DNA of 64,000 nt from Dactylosporangium fulvum (GTDB lineage Bacteria; Actinomycetota; Actinomycetes; Mycobacteriales; Micromonosporaceae): NCBI RefSeq assembly GCF_025137375.1, contig NZ_CP073720.1, forward strand, positions 9,882,501-9,946,500, read 5' to 3'. This document shows positions 35,435 through 45,219 of this stretch, piece after piece; the stretch's first letter is position 1; each line of letters starts with the position of its first letter. Below the pieces are notes generated by a model. That model saw only the letters and a program-made list of their open reading frames with translations. It was not told where the DNA came from and did not search any database. The position numbers and the translations under genes were made by a program.

Positions 35435-36724
35435 TCAGCGCGCCGGCTCCAGCACGGGGGTGTCCACGTGGACGTGCGGGCGGGGGCGCAGGTGGACCCG
35501 GACCTTGCCGCCGGCCTTGCGCAGCTGCAACACGGTCACGATCAGCGTCGCGAGCACGGACACCGCGCCGCCGACCCAGATGCCGGAGCGGGGGCCGTAG
35601 TGCTCCGCGCACCAGCCGATGATCAGCGACCCGAGCGGTGTGCTGCCGAGGAAGACCAGGACGTACAGCGCCATGACACGGCCTCGGAAGGCGGCGTCGG
35701 TCCCGAGTTGGACACGCTGGTTGGCGGCCTGTGCGAAGTACACCATGAAGAACCCGGTCGGCAGCAGGAGCAGGACCGCCAGGGGGAAGGACGGCGCGAA
35801 GCCGACGAGGGTCTCGAAACCGCTGAAGAGCAGTGCCGCGGTGAGCACCAGCCAGATCGACGGGCGCGCAAGGCGCCGCGAGCTGGCCAGCGCGCCGCCG
35901 AGGGCGCCGATGGCGATCGCCGTGGTGAGCAGGCCGAAGTATTGCGCGTCGACCTTGAACTCGACCCGCGCCAGCACGGCGAGGGTGAGCTGGAAGTTGA
36001 AGCCGAACAGCCCGATGACCAGCACCAGGACGATGACCAGGCTGAGGTCGGGACGGCGCCGGACGTACCGCAGGCCGTCGATCGTCCGGGCGTCACGCGC
36101 GGCGATCGTCCGCTGCTCGGCCCGGAACAGCTCGGCGGTGCGCATGCGGATCAGCGACACCAGCGGTGCGATGCTCAGCGCCGCGGTCAGCAAGAAGATC
36201 GGCCCGGTGCGGTCGCCGAGGAGTGCGATGATCATTCCTGCGACGGCCGGGCCCACCACGCGCGCGGTGTTGAACGTCGCGGACGACAGCGACAGCGCGT
36301 TGGGCAGCAGCTCCTTGTTGACGAGCTCGGAGACGAACGCCTGCCGCACCGGCGTCTCGATCGCGCTGATCGCGCCGAACAGGCCGGCCGTGACGAAGAC
36401 CCACCAGAGGTTGACCACGCCGGCGACGACCAGCACGCCGAGCAGGGTCGCGACCAGGGCCGCGGCGGCGTTGGCGATCAACAGCAGGTGACGCTTGTCG
36501 TACCGGTCGGCGAGCTGCCCCCCGTACAACGTCAGCAGCAGCACCGGCGTGAACTGCAGCGCCGTCACGATGCCCAGCGCGGAGGCCGAGTTGTCGGACA
36601 GCTGCAGGACCAGCCAGTCCTGCGCGGTGAAGAGCATCCACGTGCCGAGCAGTTTGATCAGCTGGCCGGTGGTGAACAGACGGTAGTTGCGGACTTTCAG
36701 AGAGCCGAAAGTAGTGCCGCTCAT
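35435..36724 (-). CDS. MFS transporter controlled by an adjacent MarR regulator
   Basis: 429 residues, ~12 helices, MFS_3/enterobactin-exporter-like: SLKVRNYRLFTTGQLIKLLGTWMLFTAQDWLVLQLS, LYGGQLADRYDKRHLLL (motif A), FVSELVNKELLPNALSLSSATFNTARVVGPAVAGMII. The ATG at 36724 overlaps the TGA of the MarR gene (ATGA), so the two form an operon. This is a common layout for a drug efflux pump and its repressor. Substrate unknown. Confidence 0.85.
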   Translation of the reverse strand: MSGTTFGSLKVRNYRLFTTGQLIKLLGTWMLFTAQDWLVLQLSDNSASALGIVTALQFTPVLLLTLYGGQLADRYDKRHLLLIANAAAALVATLLGVLVVAGVVNLWWVFVTAGLFGAISAIETPVRQAFVSELVNKELLPNALSLSSATFNTARVVGPAVAGMIIALLGDRTGPIFLLTAALSIAPLVSLIRMRTAELFRAEQRTIAARDARTIDGLRYVRRRPDLSLVIVLVLVIGLFGFNFQLTLAVLARVEFKVDAQYFGLLTTAIAIGALGGALASSRRLARPSIWLVLTAALLFSGFETLVGFAPSFPLAVLLLLPTGFFMVYFAQAANQRVQLGTDAAFRGRVMALYVLVFLGSTPLGSLIIGWCAEHYGPRSGIWVGGAVSVLATLIVTVLQLRKAGGKVRVHLRPRPHVHVDTPVLEPAR

Positions 36725-37161
36725 GCGTTGCGACCGATCCGCCCGAGGATCTCGGCCGCCTGCGCCAGGACGGACCGCTCCTCGGGGGTGAGCGCCATGA
36801 GCTGCTTGGCCAGCCACTCGTCGCGGGCACGGCGGTGCTCCACGACCACGGCGCGACCCGTCTCGGTGGCGGCCAGGATGACCTGGCGGCCGTCGGTCGG
36901 GTGTGGGGTGCGCTGCACGAGGCCGCGCTCCTCGAGCTTAGCCACGATCTTGGTGAGCGTGGGCGGCTGCACACGCTCGATCTCGGCGAGCTCGCGCGGC
37001 GTGAGCGCGCCGTGCAACTCGAGGCTGGTCAGGGCGGAAAGCTGGGTGATCGTGAGATCCCCGAGCGGGCGGGCCTGGCGCAGTCGCCGGTTGAGGCGGG
37101 TGATGCTGTCCCGGAGCGCCGCCGCGAGCTGGGCACCTGCGATCTTGGGAACACGGACCAT
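36721..37161 (-). CDS. MarR-family transcriptional regulator
   Basis: 146 residues. Winged helix: DLTITQLSALTSLELHGALTPRELAEIERVQPPTLTKIVAKLEERGLVQRTPHPTDGRQVILAATETGRAVV, a textbook MarR domain including the DxRxxxxxxT wing. It probably represses itself and the coupled MFS gene. ATG 37161 is preferred because a TATGCT -10 element and TTAG-N5-CTAA operator lie just upstream, giving a leaderless transcript; ATG 37176 (five residues longer) is possible. Confidence 0.88.
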   Translation of the reverse strand: MVRVPKIAGAQLAAALRDSITRLNRRLRQARPLGDLTITQLSALTSLELHGALTPRELAEIERVQPPTLTKIVAKLEERGLVQRTPHPTDGRQVILAATETGRAVVVEHRRARDEWLAKQLMALTPEERSVLAQAAEILGRIGRNA

Positions 37162-37167
37162 CACATT

Positions 37168-37195
37168 CGTTAGCATACCTAATGAGCATGGCTAA
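37168..37195 (-). promoter_or_regulatory. MarR operator/promoter
   Basis: TTAGCATACCTAA (37170-37182) is a TTAG-N5-CTAA quasi-palindrome typical of MarR operators, nested within a wider GTTAGC...GCTAAC inverted repeat. It overlaps a TATGCT -10 on the minus strand directly before the marR start. Confidence 0.5.
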
Positions 37196-37233
37196 CGACC
37201 TGTGTCGGTGATCACGGGGAGTACCGTGGGTGC

Positions 37234-37503
37234 GTGACCACGCCGCCGAAGCCACTCGACCCGCCGATGGTGCCGTTCGCACTGGCGGGCATCGCTCTGT
37301 GGATCGTCGCCGGGCTGATCATGCTGCCGTTCCGCGACGAGCTTGCCGACGCCGGCCACGGCAGCTGGTTCGGCATCACGGTCGCCGGCGCGCTGTGGGG
37401 CATCCCGGGCCTGCTCACCATGATCGTCCACGACCGGAACCGCCGCCGGCGCCGCGCGAAGGCGTCCGATTCGTTCAAGACGGAGCGCCAGACCGCCCCA
37501 TAG
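37234..37503 (+). CDS. DUF2530 membrane protein
   Basis: 89 residues with two predicted helices (PFALAGIALWIVAGLIMLPF and FGITVAGALWGIPGLLTMIVHD) and a basic C-terminus (RNRRRRRAKAS). The pattern matches actinobacterial DUF2530; function unknown. GTG 37234 follows TACCGT by ~7 bases, with no Shine-Dalgarno, indicating a leaderless mRNA. Confidence 0.85.
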   Translation: MTTPPKPLDPPMVPFALAGIALWIVAGLIMLPFRDELADAGHGSWFGITVAGALWGIPGLLTMIVHDRNRRRRRAKASDSFKTERQTAP

Positions 37504-37513
37504 CGTGAGCCGC

Positions 37514-37915
37514 ATGGCACTGAAACTCAACGTGGTCGGCATCGTCGTCGCCGACATGGGTAGATCGCTCGCCTTCTATCGACAGCTCGGCCTCGACGTG
37601 TCGGAGAGCGAGAACGGCAGTCCGCATGTCGAGCACGTGCTCCCCGGCGGCATGAAGGTGACCTGGGACACCGAGGAGACCATCCGTTCCTTCCACCCCG
37701 ATTGGTCCGCCGTGCCGGGCGCCGGCCGGATCGAGCTCGCCTTCGAGTGCGACTCGCCCGAGGAGGTCGACCGGCTGCACGACGAGCTGGTCAAGGCGGG
37801 CTACGACAGCGAGCTGGCGCCGTGGGACGCGTTCTGGGGCCAGCGCTACGCCGTCGTGCACGACCCCGACGGCAACGGCGTCGACCTCTACGCCGTCAAC
37901 CCGCCGAAGCCGTAA
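37514..37915 (+). CDS. VOC-family (glyoxalase/dioxygenase-like) protein
   Basis: 133 residues with the two beta-alpha-beta-beta-beta modules of the vicinal oxygen chelate fold: KLNVVGIVVADMGRSLAFYRQLGLDV and IELAFECDSPEEVDRLHDELVKAGYDSELAPWDAFWGQRYAVVHDPDGNGVDLYA. Specific activity unknown; may be a resistance-like or glyoxalase-like protein. ATG 37514; a GTG at 37505 is possible. Its 3' end overlaps the convergent AraC gene by 20 bases. Confidence 0.82.
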   Translation: MALKLNVVGIVVADMGRSLAFYRQLGLDVSESENGSPHVEHVLPGGMKVTWDTEETIRSFHPDWSAVPGAGRIELAFECDSPEEVDRLHDELVKAGYDSELAPWDAFWGQRYAVVHDPDGNGVDLYAVNPPKP

Positions 37916-38606
37916 GGCCCAGCACTGCCGTGAGCGGCGCGCCGGCCAGCGCCTTCACCTCACGCGAGAGGTGGGCCTGGTCGGCGTAGCCGGCGACGGT
38001 CGCCACCTCACCGAACGCCATCCCGCCGCGGGCCAGGTCGAGTGCGTCGTTGACGCGGAGGATGCGGAAGAGCGTCTTCAGCCCGTACCCGAAATGGAAC
38101 AGGCAGCGACGGTGCAGCTGCCGCTCGCTGAGGCCGACCTCGGTGGCGACCGCGGCCACCGAGGCACCGGTCCGCAGCCGGGCGACGGCGGCGCCCACCC
38201 ACGGCTCGGGCGGCCGGACCTCGCCGATCAGGGCCGCCTCGAGCACGGCCGCCCGGTCGGGCGCCTCGTCGAGCATCCCGGTGAGCCGACGGACCCGTCG
38301 CAAAGGCCAGAACGCCTCAAGTGGTACGCGCTGATCGCGCAACGCATCGGCCGGGACGCCGAGAATCCCCGGCGCGGTGCCGGGTGCGAACCGGATCGCC
38401 GTGAAGCGCCGCCCCGCGGGGCTCCAGGCGAGGTGTGCGGTCGTGTCAGGACCCGCGACGAGCAGCTCACCGGCGCAGTGGATGACGTCCATGCAGCCGT
38501 CGGGCAGGATGCGGCCGGCGCCGTCCTCGCGGATGTGACGTGACCAGACGACGGCGCCCGGGATGCGGGAGCGCCGCTCGGTGTAGTCGGACTCAGCCGT
38601 GACCAT
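37896..38606 (-). CDS. AraC-family transcriptional regulator
   Basis: 236 residues. N-terminal DUF6597-type sensor (GRILPDGCMDVIHCAGELLVAGPDT), then a C-terminal AraC double helix-turn-helix (~150-236: VAAVATEVGLSERQLHRRCLFHFGYGLKTLFRILRVNDALDLARGGMAFGEVATVAGYADQAHLSREVKALAG). It overlaps the DUF3027 gene upstream by 14 bases. It may regulate the convergent VOC gene, but that is inference only. Confidence 0.85.
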   Translation of the reverse strand: MVTAESDYTERRSRIPGAVVWSRHIREDGAGRILPDGCMDVIHCAGELLVAGPDTTAHLAWSPAGRRFTAIRFAPGTAPGILGVPADALRDQRVPLEAFWPLRRVRRLTGMLDEAPDRAAVLEAALIGEVRPPEPWVGAAVARLRTGASVAAVATEVGLSERQLHRRCLFHFGYGLKTLFRILRVNDALDLARGGMAFGEVATVAGYADQAHLSREVKALAGAPLTAVLGLTASAG

Positions 38607-39441
38607 AGGGCTCGGCGGGCCCGGTCTCGTCGACCGAACCCGGCGCGCGGCTCACCGACACCGACTCGACCTCGCTGTCGTCGAACACGGTGGGCAGCTC
38701 GTCGACCGCCTGGACCTGCTCGACCAGCACCTCGGAGTGGGCGCCGCAGCCGTGGTCGGCGGACACCACCTGCGCGTCGTCGGGGGCGAACTCGTTGCCG
38801 CACACCCCGAACGCCTGCCGCAACGAGCCGGCGAGCTGGAGGAAGAACCCGCAGGAGGCACAGCGGGCCGAGGCCGGCGCGGCGACCGAGATGGGCGCGT
38901 TGGGGCCGCGGTCGCCGTCATACCAGCGCTGGGCCGCGTCGAGCCGGCCTTCCCGCGACATCACCCGGACCCGGCCGAGGCCCAGCTCCCAGTTGACCTC
39001 CTCGACCGCCGGGTCGTCGGACCGCACGTAGCCCGGCACGAGCCGCGGGTCGTCGGGCGGTGTCGGCAGCAGGTCGCCGACGCCCAGGTCACCCGGCTGG
39101 AGCCGCTCCTGCCAGGGCACCCACTCGGGCGCGCGCAGGGCGTCGGGGCCGGGCAGCAGCGTCGACTCGCAGATCGTCACCTGCCTGCTGCGGGCAATGC
39201 GGGTGACCGTGACCGCCCACCGCCAGCCGCGGTAACCGGGCAGGCCGCACTCGAAGAAGTGCGTGACCAGCCGGTCCCCTTCCGCGGCGACGCCGAGGTG
39301 CTGGCCGACGTGGTCGGGATCGACCACGTCGAGGCCCTGCAGGGCGACCTCAACGGCGTCCGCGCAGACCTGGTCGGGCTTTGCGGCGCGGCTTCCGCGG
39401 GTAGAGGCAGTCGAGGCAGTCACCTCTCCATTCTTCCTCAT
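38593..39441 (-). CDS. DUF3027 protein
   Basis: 282 residues matching the actinobacterial DUF3027 family: CADAVEVALQGLDVVDPDHVGQHLGVAAEGDRLVTHFFECGLPGYRGWRWAVTVTRIARSRQVTICESTLLPGPDALRAPEWVPWQERLQPGDLGVGDLLPTP. The C-terminal part has a C-x2-C/C-x6-C-like cluster (RCASCGFFLQLAGSLRQAFGVCGNEF) suggesting metal binding. Function unknown. ATG 39441. Confidence 0.88.
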   Translation of the reverse strand: MRKNGEVTASTASTRGSRAAKPDQVCADAVEVALQGLDVVDPDHVGQHLGVAAEGDRLVTHFFECGLPGYRGWRWAVTVTRIARSRQVTICESTLLPGPDALRAPEWVPWQERLQPGDLGVGDLLPTPPDDPRLVPGYVRSDDPAVEEVNWELGLGRVRVMSREGRLDAAQRWYDGDRGPNAPISVAAPASARCASCGFFLQLAGSLRQAFGVCGNEFAPDDAQVVSADHGCGAHSEVLVEQVQAVDELPTVFDDSEVESVSVSRAPGSVDETGPAEPYGHG

Positions 39442-39512
39442 CGCCACGCCCGTTGAGCACGGCGGCCCCGGCGTGCCGCAAGTTGTCGCGCCCATGGTTC
39501 AGGATGGTGTGC

Positions 39513-41297
39513 ATGTCGGTGATTCGAGGCGTCGCGCAGACCGTGGTGACCACCGTGCGCGCGGCGCGGGTCGCCACGGTCGGCACCACCAGGGCCGGCC
39601 GTTTCCTCGGCCGCAACCTGCTGCGTGTCCGCGAGCGAGGTGCCGGCGGCGGCACCGGCATGCTGCGCCTGCTCGACCTGCACGCGGCGTCGTGCGCGGG
39701 CGACACGCTCGTCGCGCTGGGCCTCGCCGGCACCATCTTCTTCTCGGTGCCGGCCGGTGAGGCGCGGGACCGCGTCGCGCTCTACCTCATCGTGACCATG
39801 CTGCCGTTCGCGCTGCTGGCACCGGTGGTGGGCCCCATCCTCGACCGGTTCCGCCACGGCCGCCGATACGCGCTGGCCACCACGATGCTCGGCCGGGCGT
39901 TCCTGGCGTTCCTGATCTCCGAGCACCTCGCCGGCTGGGCGCTCTATCCGGCGGCCTTCGGCATGCTGGTCCTGTCCAGGGCATACGGCGTGGCCCGCAG
40001 CGCGGCCGTGCCGCGGGTCCTGCCGGCCGGCCTCGGGCTGTCCGAAGCCGGTGCCCGGGCGTCGGTCTTCGGCACGTTCGCGGGCGCGATCGTGCTGCCC
40101 GTCGGCCTGCTGGCCGGCCACTTCGGTCCGGAGTGGCCGCTGCGACTGTCGATGATCGTGTTCTTCTACGGCATGGTCACCGCGCTCCGGCTGCCGCCGC
40201 GCGCCGACTCCGACCCGCCGGAGACGATGCCGAGCATCCTGCGCCGTCCGGGGTACCGCGGGCCCAAGGTCCTGTCCGGCAGGGTGGTCGTCGCCGCGCT
40301 GCTCGGCAGCGCCACCCTGCGCGCGCTCTACGGTTTTCTGACCCTGTTCCTGGCGTTCGCCATCAAAGAGGGGACGCTGCCGGTCCGCCTCGCCTCCTGG
40401 GAGCTGTCCGACCAGGCGGCGGTCGTGGTCGTGGCCGGCGCGCTGGGCGTCGGTTCCTTCCTGGCCACAGCCATCGGCACCCGCCTGCGCATCCACCGGC
40501 CGGCGCTGCTGCAGGCGATCGGGATCGTGCTCGTCGCGTTCGTCGCGATCATCGCCGCCGACCGCAACTCCCTCGGCGCCGTCGCCCTGCTGTGCCTGCT
40601 CACCGCGATCGCGAGCGGCCTGGCGAAGCTCGCCGTCGACGCCTCCATCCAGGAGCGCGTCGACGAGCAGGTCCGGGCCAGTGCGTTCGCGCACTCCGAG
40701 ACGCTGCTCATGGTGGCGTGGGTGCTCGGCGGCGCGGTCGGCCTCATCCCGTTCAACGGCCAGTGGGGCATGATCGTCGCGGCCGCGTTCGTCACGCTGG
40801 GCGCGGTCCGGGCCCTGTATTCGGCGGTCGCCCTGCGCGGGGAGCGCCTCCACGGCGCCCCGGCGGAGGAGGCCGGCGCCGCGCAGGATTCCGACGAGAC
40901 GACCGCGGCCACCCCGGCCGGCGGAACAGCCCCCGGCGCACCGCCGAGCACCACACCGCCACGCACCACCCGGAACCCGGACTCCGACGCGACGACGGTG
41001 CCGCGCCCGGCCGGCGGCGATGCGGCCACCCGGCGGATGGCGGCGCCCGACGCGGAGACGCGGAAGATGCCGACGCAGCCGACGGGCGAGAGGCAACGGC
41101 GGTTCGGTTGGCGGCGCACCCGCCGCCTCTCCGACGAGATGCCGCCGCCCGGCACACGATCGCCGGTGGGCGAGACCCGCAAGATGCCCGCGGTCGACGT
41201 CGACGAAGGCGTGGCGCCGTCGGCGCCACCCGGCTACACGCTGTACCGTCCCTCGGGCCTCGACCGGACGAAGCGGCTGCCGGACGACAACCACTGA
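39513..41297 (+). CDS. MFS transporter with long disordered C-terminal tail
   Basis: 594 residues. About 12 helices occupy ~50-440 (ILDRFRHGRRYALATTMLGRAFLAFLISEHLAGWAL; SRAYGVARSAAVPRVLP). The last ~145 residues are cytoplasmic, Ala/Thr/Pro rich, and contain recurring basic motifs: ATRRMAAPD, ETRKMPTQP, ETRKMPAVD, RTKRLPDD. DUF3027 and this MFS are divergent neighbours. ATG 39513; GTG 39507 is possible. Substrate unknown. Confidence 0.82.
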   Translation: MSVIRGVAQTVVTTVRAARVATVGTTRAGRFLGRNLLRVRERGAGGGTGMLRLLDLHAASCAGDTLVALGLAGTIFFSVPAGEARDRVALYLIVTMLPFALLAPVVGPILDRFRHGRRYALATTMLGRAFLAFLISEHLAGWALYPAAFGMLVLSRAYGVARSAAVPRVLPAGLGLSEAGARASVFGTFAGAIVLPVGLLAGHFGPEWPLRLSMIVFFYGMVTALRLPPRADSDPPETMPSILRRPGYRGPKVLSGRVVVAALLGSATLRALYGFLTLFLAFAIKEGTLPVRLASWELSDQAAVVVVAGALGVGSFLATAIGTRLRIHRPALLQAIGIVLVAFVAIIAADRNSLGAVALLCLLTAIASGLAKLAVDASIQERVDEQVRASAFAHSETLLMVAWVLGGAVGLIPFNGQWGMIVAAAFVTLGAVRALYSAVALRGERLHGAPAEEAGAAQDSDETTAATPAGGTAPGAPPSTTPPRTTRNPDSDATTVPRPAGGDAATRRMAAPDAETRKMPTQPTGERQRRFGWRRTRRLSDEMPPPGTRSPVGETRKMPAVDVDEGVAPSAPPGYTLYRPSGLDRTKRLPDDNH

Positions 41298-41396
41298 GAT
41301 CGATCATGTGGCGCGCGGAAATGGAGTCGCGAGCGTCACACCAGGTGTTTCGCCACTCCGGGTGCGATGTCCGCGTTGAGGGCTAGATTCGGGCTT

Positions 41397-42215
41397 GTGA
41401 CGCTTTCGCTCGCCTTCTCACCGTGCCCCAACGACACGTTCGTCTTCCACGCTCTCGCCCACGGGCTCGTCCCCGGGGCGCCGGCGTTCGACGTGACCTA
41501 CGCCGACGTCGACGTCACGAACACGGCGGCCGAGCGCGGCGAGTTCGACCTGGTCAAGGTGAGTTACGCGGCGTTGCCGTGGCTGCTGGACAGCTACACG
41601 TTGCTGCCCTGCGGCGGCGCCCTCGGACGCGGCTGCGGTCCGCTTGTGCTGGTCAAGGACCGGGGCATCACGAGCCTCGGCGGCAAGACCGTCGCGGTGC
41701 CGGGTGACCGCACGACGGCCTACCTGCTGATGCGCCTCTGGTCGGCCGGCGACCCGCCCGCCAAGGTCGAGATCGTGCCCTTCGCCGAGATCATGCCCGC
41801 CGTCGCCGCGGGGCGGTTCGACGCAGGGCTGGTCATCCACGAGGCCCGGTTCACCTTCCAGCGTTACGGGTTGCACGCCCTCGCCGACCTCGGCGAATGG
41901 TGGGAGGAGGACACCGGGCTGCCGATCCCGCTGGGCGCGATCATCGCGCGCCGTGACCGGGTCGACCCCGAGCTGGCGACCGCCTGGATCAAGGAGTCGG
42001 TGCGGCAGGCGTGGGCCGATCCGTCGGCCAGCCGCGACTATGTGCTGTCCCACGCCCAGGAGATGGAGCAGGACGTCGTCGACCAGCACATCAAGCTCTA
42101 CGTCAACGAGTTCACCGCGTCGCTGGGGCCCGACGGCCACGCCGCGGTCGACGCTCTGCTGACGAGGGCGGCGGAGGAGGGCCTGGTCCCGGCCACCCCG
42201 CTCGTCCGCGGCTGA
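41397..42215 (+). CDS. mqnD: 1,4-dihydroxy-6-naphthoate synthase (menaquinone, futalosine pathway)
   Basis: 272 residues. MqnD converts cyclic dehypoxanthine futalosine to 1,4-dihydroxy-6-naphthoate. Motifs: LSLAFSPCPNDTFVFHALAHG, DVTNTAAERGEFDLVKVSYAALPWLLDSYTLLPCGGALGRGCGPLVL, TAYLLMRLW, and GLVIHEARFTFQRYGLHALADLGEWWEEDTGLPIPLGAI. A periplasmic-binding-protein-like fold acting in the cytoplasm. GTG 41397 follows TAGATT by 7 bases and lacks a Shine-Dalgarno (leaderless). Confidence 0.93.
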   Translation: MTLSLAFSPCPNDTFVFHALAHGLVPGAPAFDVTYADVDVTNTAAERGEFDLVKVSYAALPWLLDSYTLLPCGGALGRGCGPLVLVKDRGITSLGGKTVAVPGDRTTAYLLMRLWSAGDPPAKVEIVPFAEIMPAVAAGRFDAGLVIHEARFTFQRYGLHALADLGEWWEEDTGLPIPLGAIIARRDRVDPELATAWIKESVRQAWADPSASRDYVLSHAQEMEQDVVDQHIKLYVNEFTASLGPDGHAAVDALLTRAAEEGLVPATPLVRG

Positions 42216-42224
42216 GCACCCCCG

Positions 42225-42262
42225 AAAAACCGAATGGGCCCCGCTCAATGGCGGGGCCCGTT
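42225..42262. terminator. Bidirectional rho-independent terminator
   Basis: GGGCCCCGC (42236-42244) pairs with GCGGGGCCC (42251-42259), followed by GTTTCC on the plus strand, and by GGTTTTTCG on the minus strand. It lies between convergent mqnD and the cold-shock gene. Confidence 0.8.
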
Positions 42263-42281
42263 TCCGTTGTAGAACGCGATC

Positions 42282-42680
42282 TCAGACTTCCAGTTCCCGT
42301 GCGACCAGATGAACGGCCTCGGCGACGGTGCGGGACGTCTTCCGGTCCGGGAAGCGGCCCCGCTGCAGGTCGGGCTGGATCTTGGCCTCCAACACCCGGA
42401 TCATGTCCTCGATCAGGCCGTGCAACTCCTCCGGGGCACGACGGTTGGCAACCGCCCGGGCCTCCTGCACCGACGGCGGTGCGTCGATCAGCTTGACCTG
42501 CAGCGCCTGACTGCCCTTGCGGCTCTCGACCACCCCGAATTCGACCCGCTGACCGGTCTTCAGCTCACTCACGCCTGACGGCAGGGCCGCCTTGTGCACG
42601 AAGACGTCGCCCCCGTCGTCGTTGGTGAGGAACCCGAAACCCTTCTCCTGGTCGTACCACTTCACTCGACCCGTCGGCAC
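42282..42680 (-). CDS. Cold-shock domain protein with C-terminal extension
   Basis: 132 residues. N-terminal ~65 residues form a cold-shock domain (TGRVKWYDQEKGFGFLTNDDGGDVFVHKAALPSG) with RNP1-like KGFGFL and RNP2-like DVFVH. The ~65-residue extension (EELHGLIEDMIRVLEAKIQPDLQRGRFPDRKTSRTVAEAVHLVARELEV) is typical of a longer actinobacterial class. A nucleic-acid chaperone by family. GTG 42680 matches the usual start (PTGRVKWYD). Confidence 0.9.
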   Translation of the reverse strand: MPTGRVKWYDQEKGFGFLTNDDGGDVFVHKAALPSGVSELKTGQRVEFGVVESRKGSQALQVKLIDAPPSVQEARAVANRRAPEELHGLIEDMIRVLEAKIQPDLQRGRFPDRKTSRTVAEAVHLVARELEV

Positions 42681-42744
42681 GCTGCCCCTGCTCCCCAGTC
42701 TCGACCCGTCCCGGCCGCACGGCGCCGGGATGTGCACAACAAGG

Positions 42745-43383
42745 CTAGTCACCGCTTCCCGCACGGCCAACCGAGATCATGCGATGGAGAAACGCCGGAA
42801 ACGGGTGCAGATCCTCAAACACAATTGTCGCGCCGGCGGCCCGGAGTTCGTCGGCCGAACAGGGGCCGGAAGTGACCCCGACGGCCGGAACTTCCGCCAG
42901 AACTCCGGCCTGCATGTCGGCCACGTGGTCGCCGACGTACAACGAAGCGCCGACAGCACGCAATACGTCGGCCTTTTGCGCATGGAATACGTCACCGTAG
43001 ACGTGATCGACCGAAATGCCCAAATGTGCAAGGTGGAGCTCGGCCAGCCGGCCCAGTTTCGACGTGATGACCACGATCCGCCCGCCGGCCTCACGGACGG
43101 CGGCGAGCGCCTCGAGCGTCCCAGGGAGCGCTACGGACGGCGCGATCGCATGGTCCGGATACAGCGAGCGGTAGATGCCGACGGCCTCTTCGATCCGCGC
43201 CGAAGGGAACCATTCCGACATTTCCTGCCGCAGCGGCGGACCCAGCCGGCTGACGGCCAACTCCGCGTCGACATGCACCCCGGTACGGACGGTGAGCGCT
43301 CGCCACGTCGCGGCGATGCCCTGCCGGGTATCCAGCAGCGTCATGTCGAGGTCAAAGCCAATGACAACCTGATGTTGAGACAC
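42745..43383 (-). CDS. HAD-superfamily phosphatase-like hydrolase
   Basis: 212 residues. Motif I is GFDLDMTLLDT with the nucleophile Asp; a helical cap follows; motif II is RIVVITSKLG, the lysine motif III lies at HAQKADVL, and motif IV is YVGDHVADMQAG. Similar to phosphoglycolate phosphatase-like HAD proteins; substrate unknown. GTG 43383 is close before the motif; the frame is open upstream to 43473. Confidence 0.85.
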   Translation of the reverse strand: MSQHQVVIGFDLDMTLLDTRQGIAATWRALTVRTGVHVDAELAVSRLGPPLRQEMSEWFPSARIEEAVGIYRSLYPDHAIAPSVALPGTLEALAAVREAGGRIVVITSKLGRLAELHLAHLGISVDHVYGDVFHAQKADVLRAVGASLYVGDHVADMQAGVLAEVPAVGVTSGPCSADELRAAGATIVFEDLHPFPAFLHRMISVGRAGSGD

Positions 43384-43480
43384 CTTTAAGGATGCCCAGG
43401 TCACAGTATGTATGCCATCGAAATATCCGCGAATCACGTATTGACGAAGTGAGACTCTGGCCACTAGCGTCACGGATACT

Positions 43481-43499
43481 TTTAGGAAAGTTTCCTAAA
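43481..43499 (+). promoter_or_regulatory. Palindromic operator before the chitinase gene
   Basis: TTTAGGAAA-G-TTTCCTAAA is a perfect 9-base-arm palindrome, 20 bases before the GH18 ATG. It resembles sites used by ROK-family and other sugar-responsive repressors of secreted hydrolases in actinomycetes. The regulator is not in the window. Confidence 0.6.
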
Positions 43500-43518
43500 G
43501 GATCATCCAGGAGACGCG

Positions 43519-45138
<1,620 letters not shown>

Positions 45139-45155
45139 CCGCAACCCTGACGGGC

Positions 45156-45184
45156 GAGGGCGGGCCTTCCATAGGCCCGCCCTC
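45156..45184 (+). terminator. Terminator after the chitinase gene
   Basis: GAGGGCGGGCCT (45156-45167) and AGGCCCGCCCTC (45173-45184) are perfect 12-base arms with a TCCAT loop. Confidence 0.8.
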
Positions 45185-45219
45185 AATCGTCACCCGGGCC
45201 GGATAGCGTATGAGGCGAG

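Noticed and set aside
39438..41294. 618-codon minus-strand frame opposite the MFS gene
   Set aside because: Antisense shadow; the plus-strand frame has clear membrane helices.
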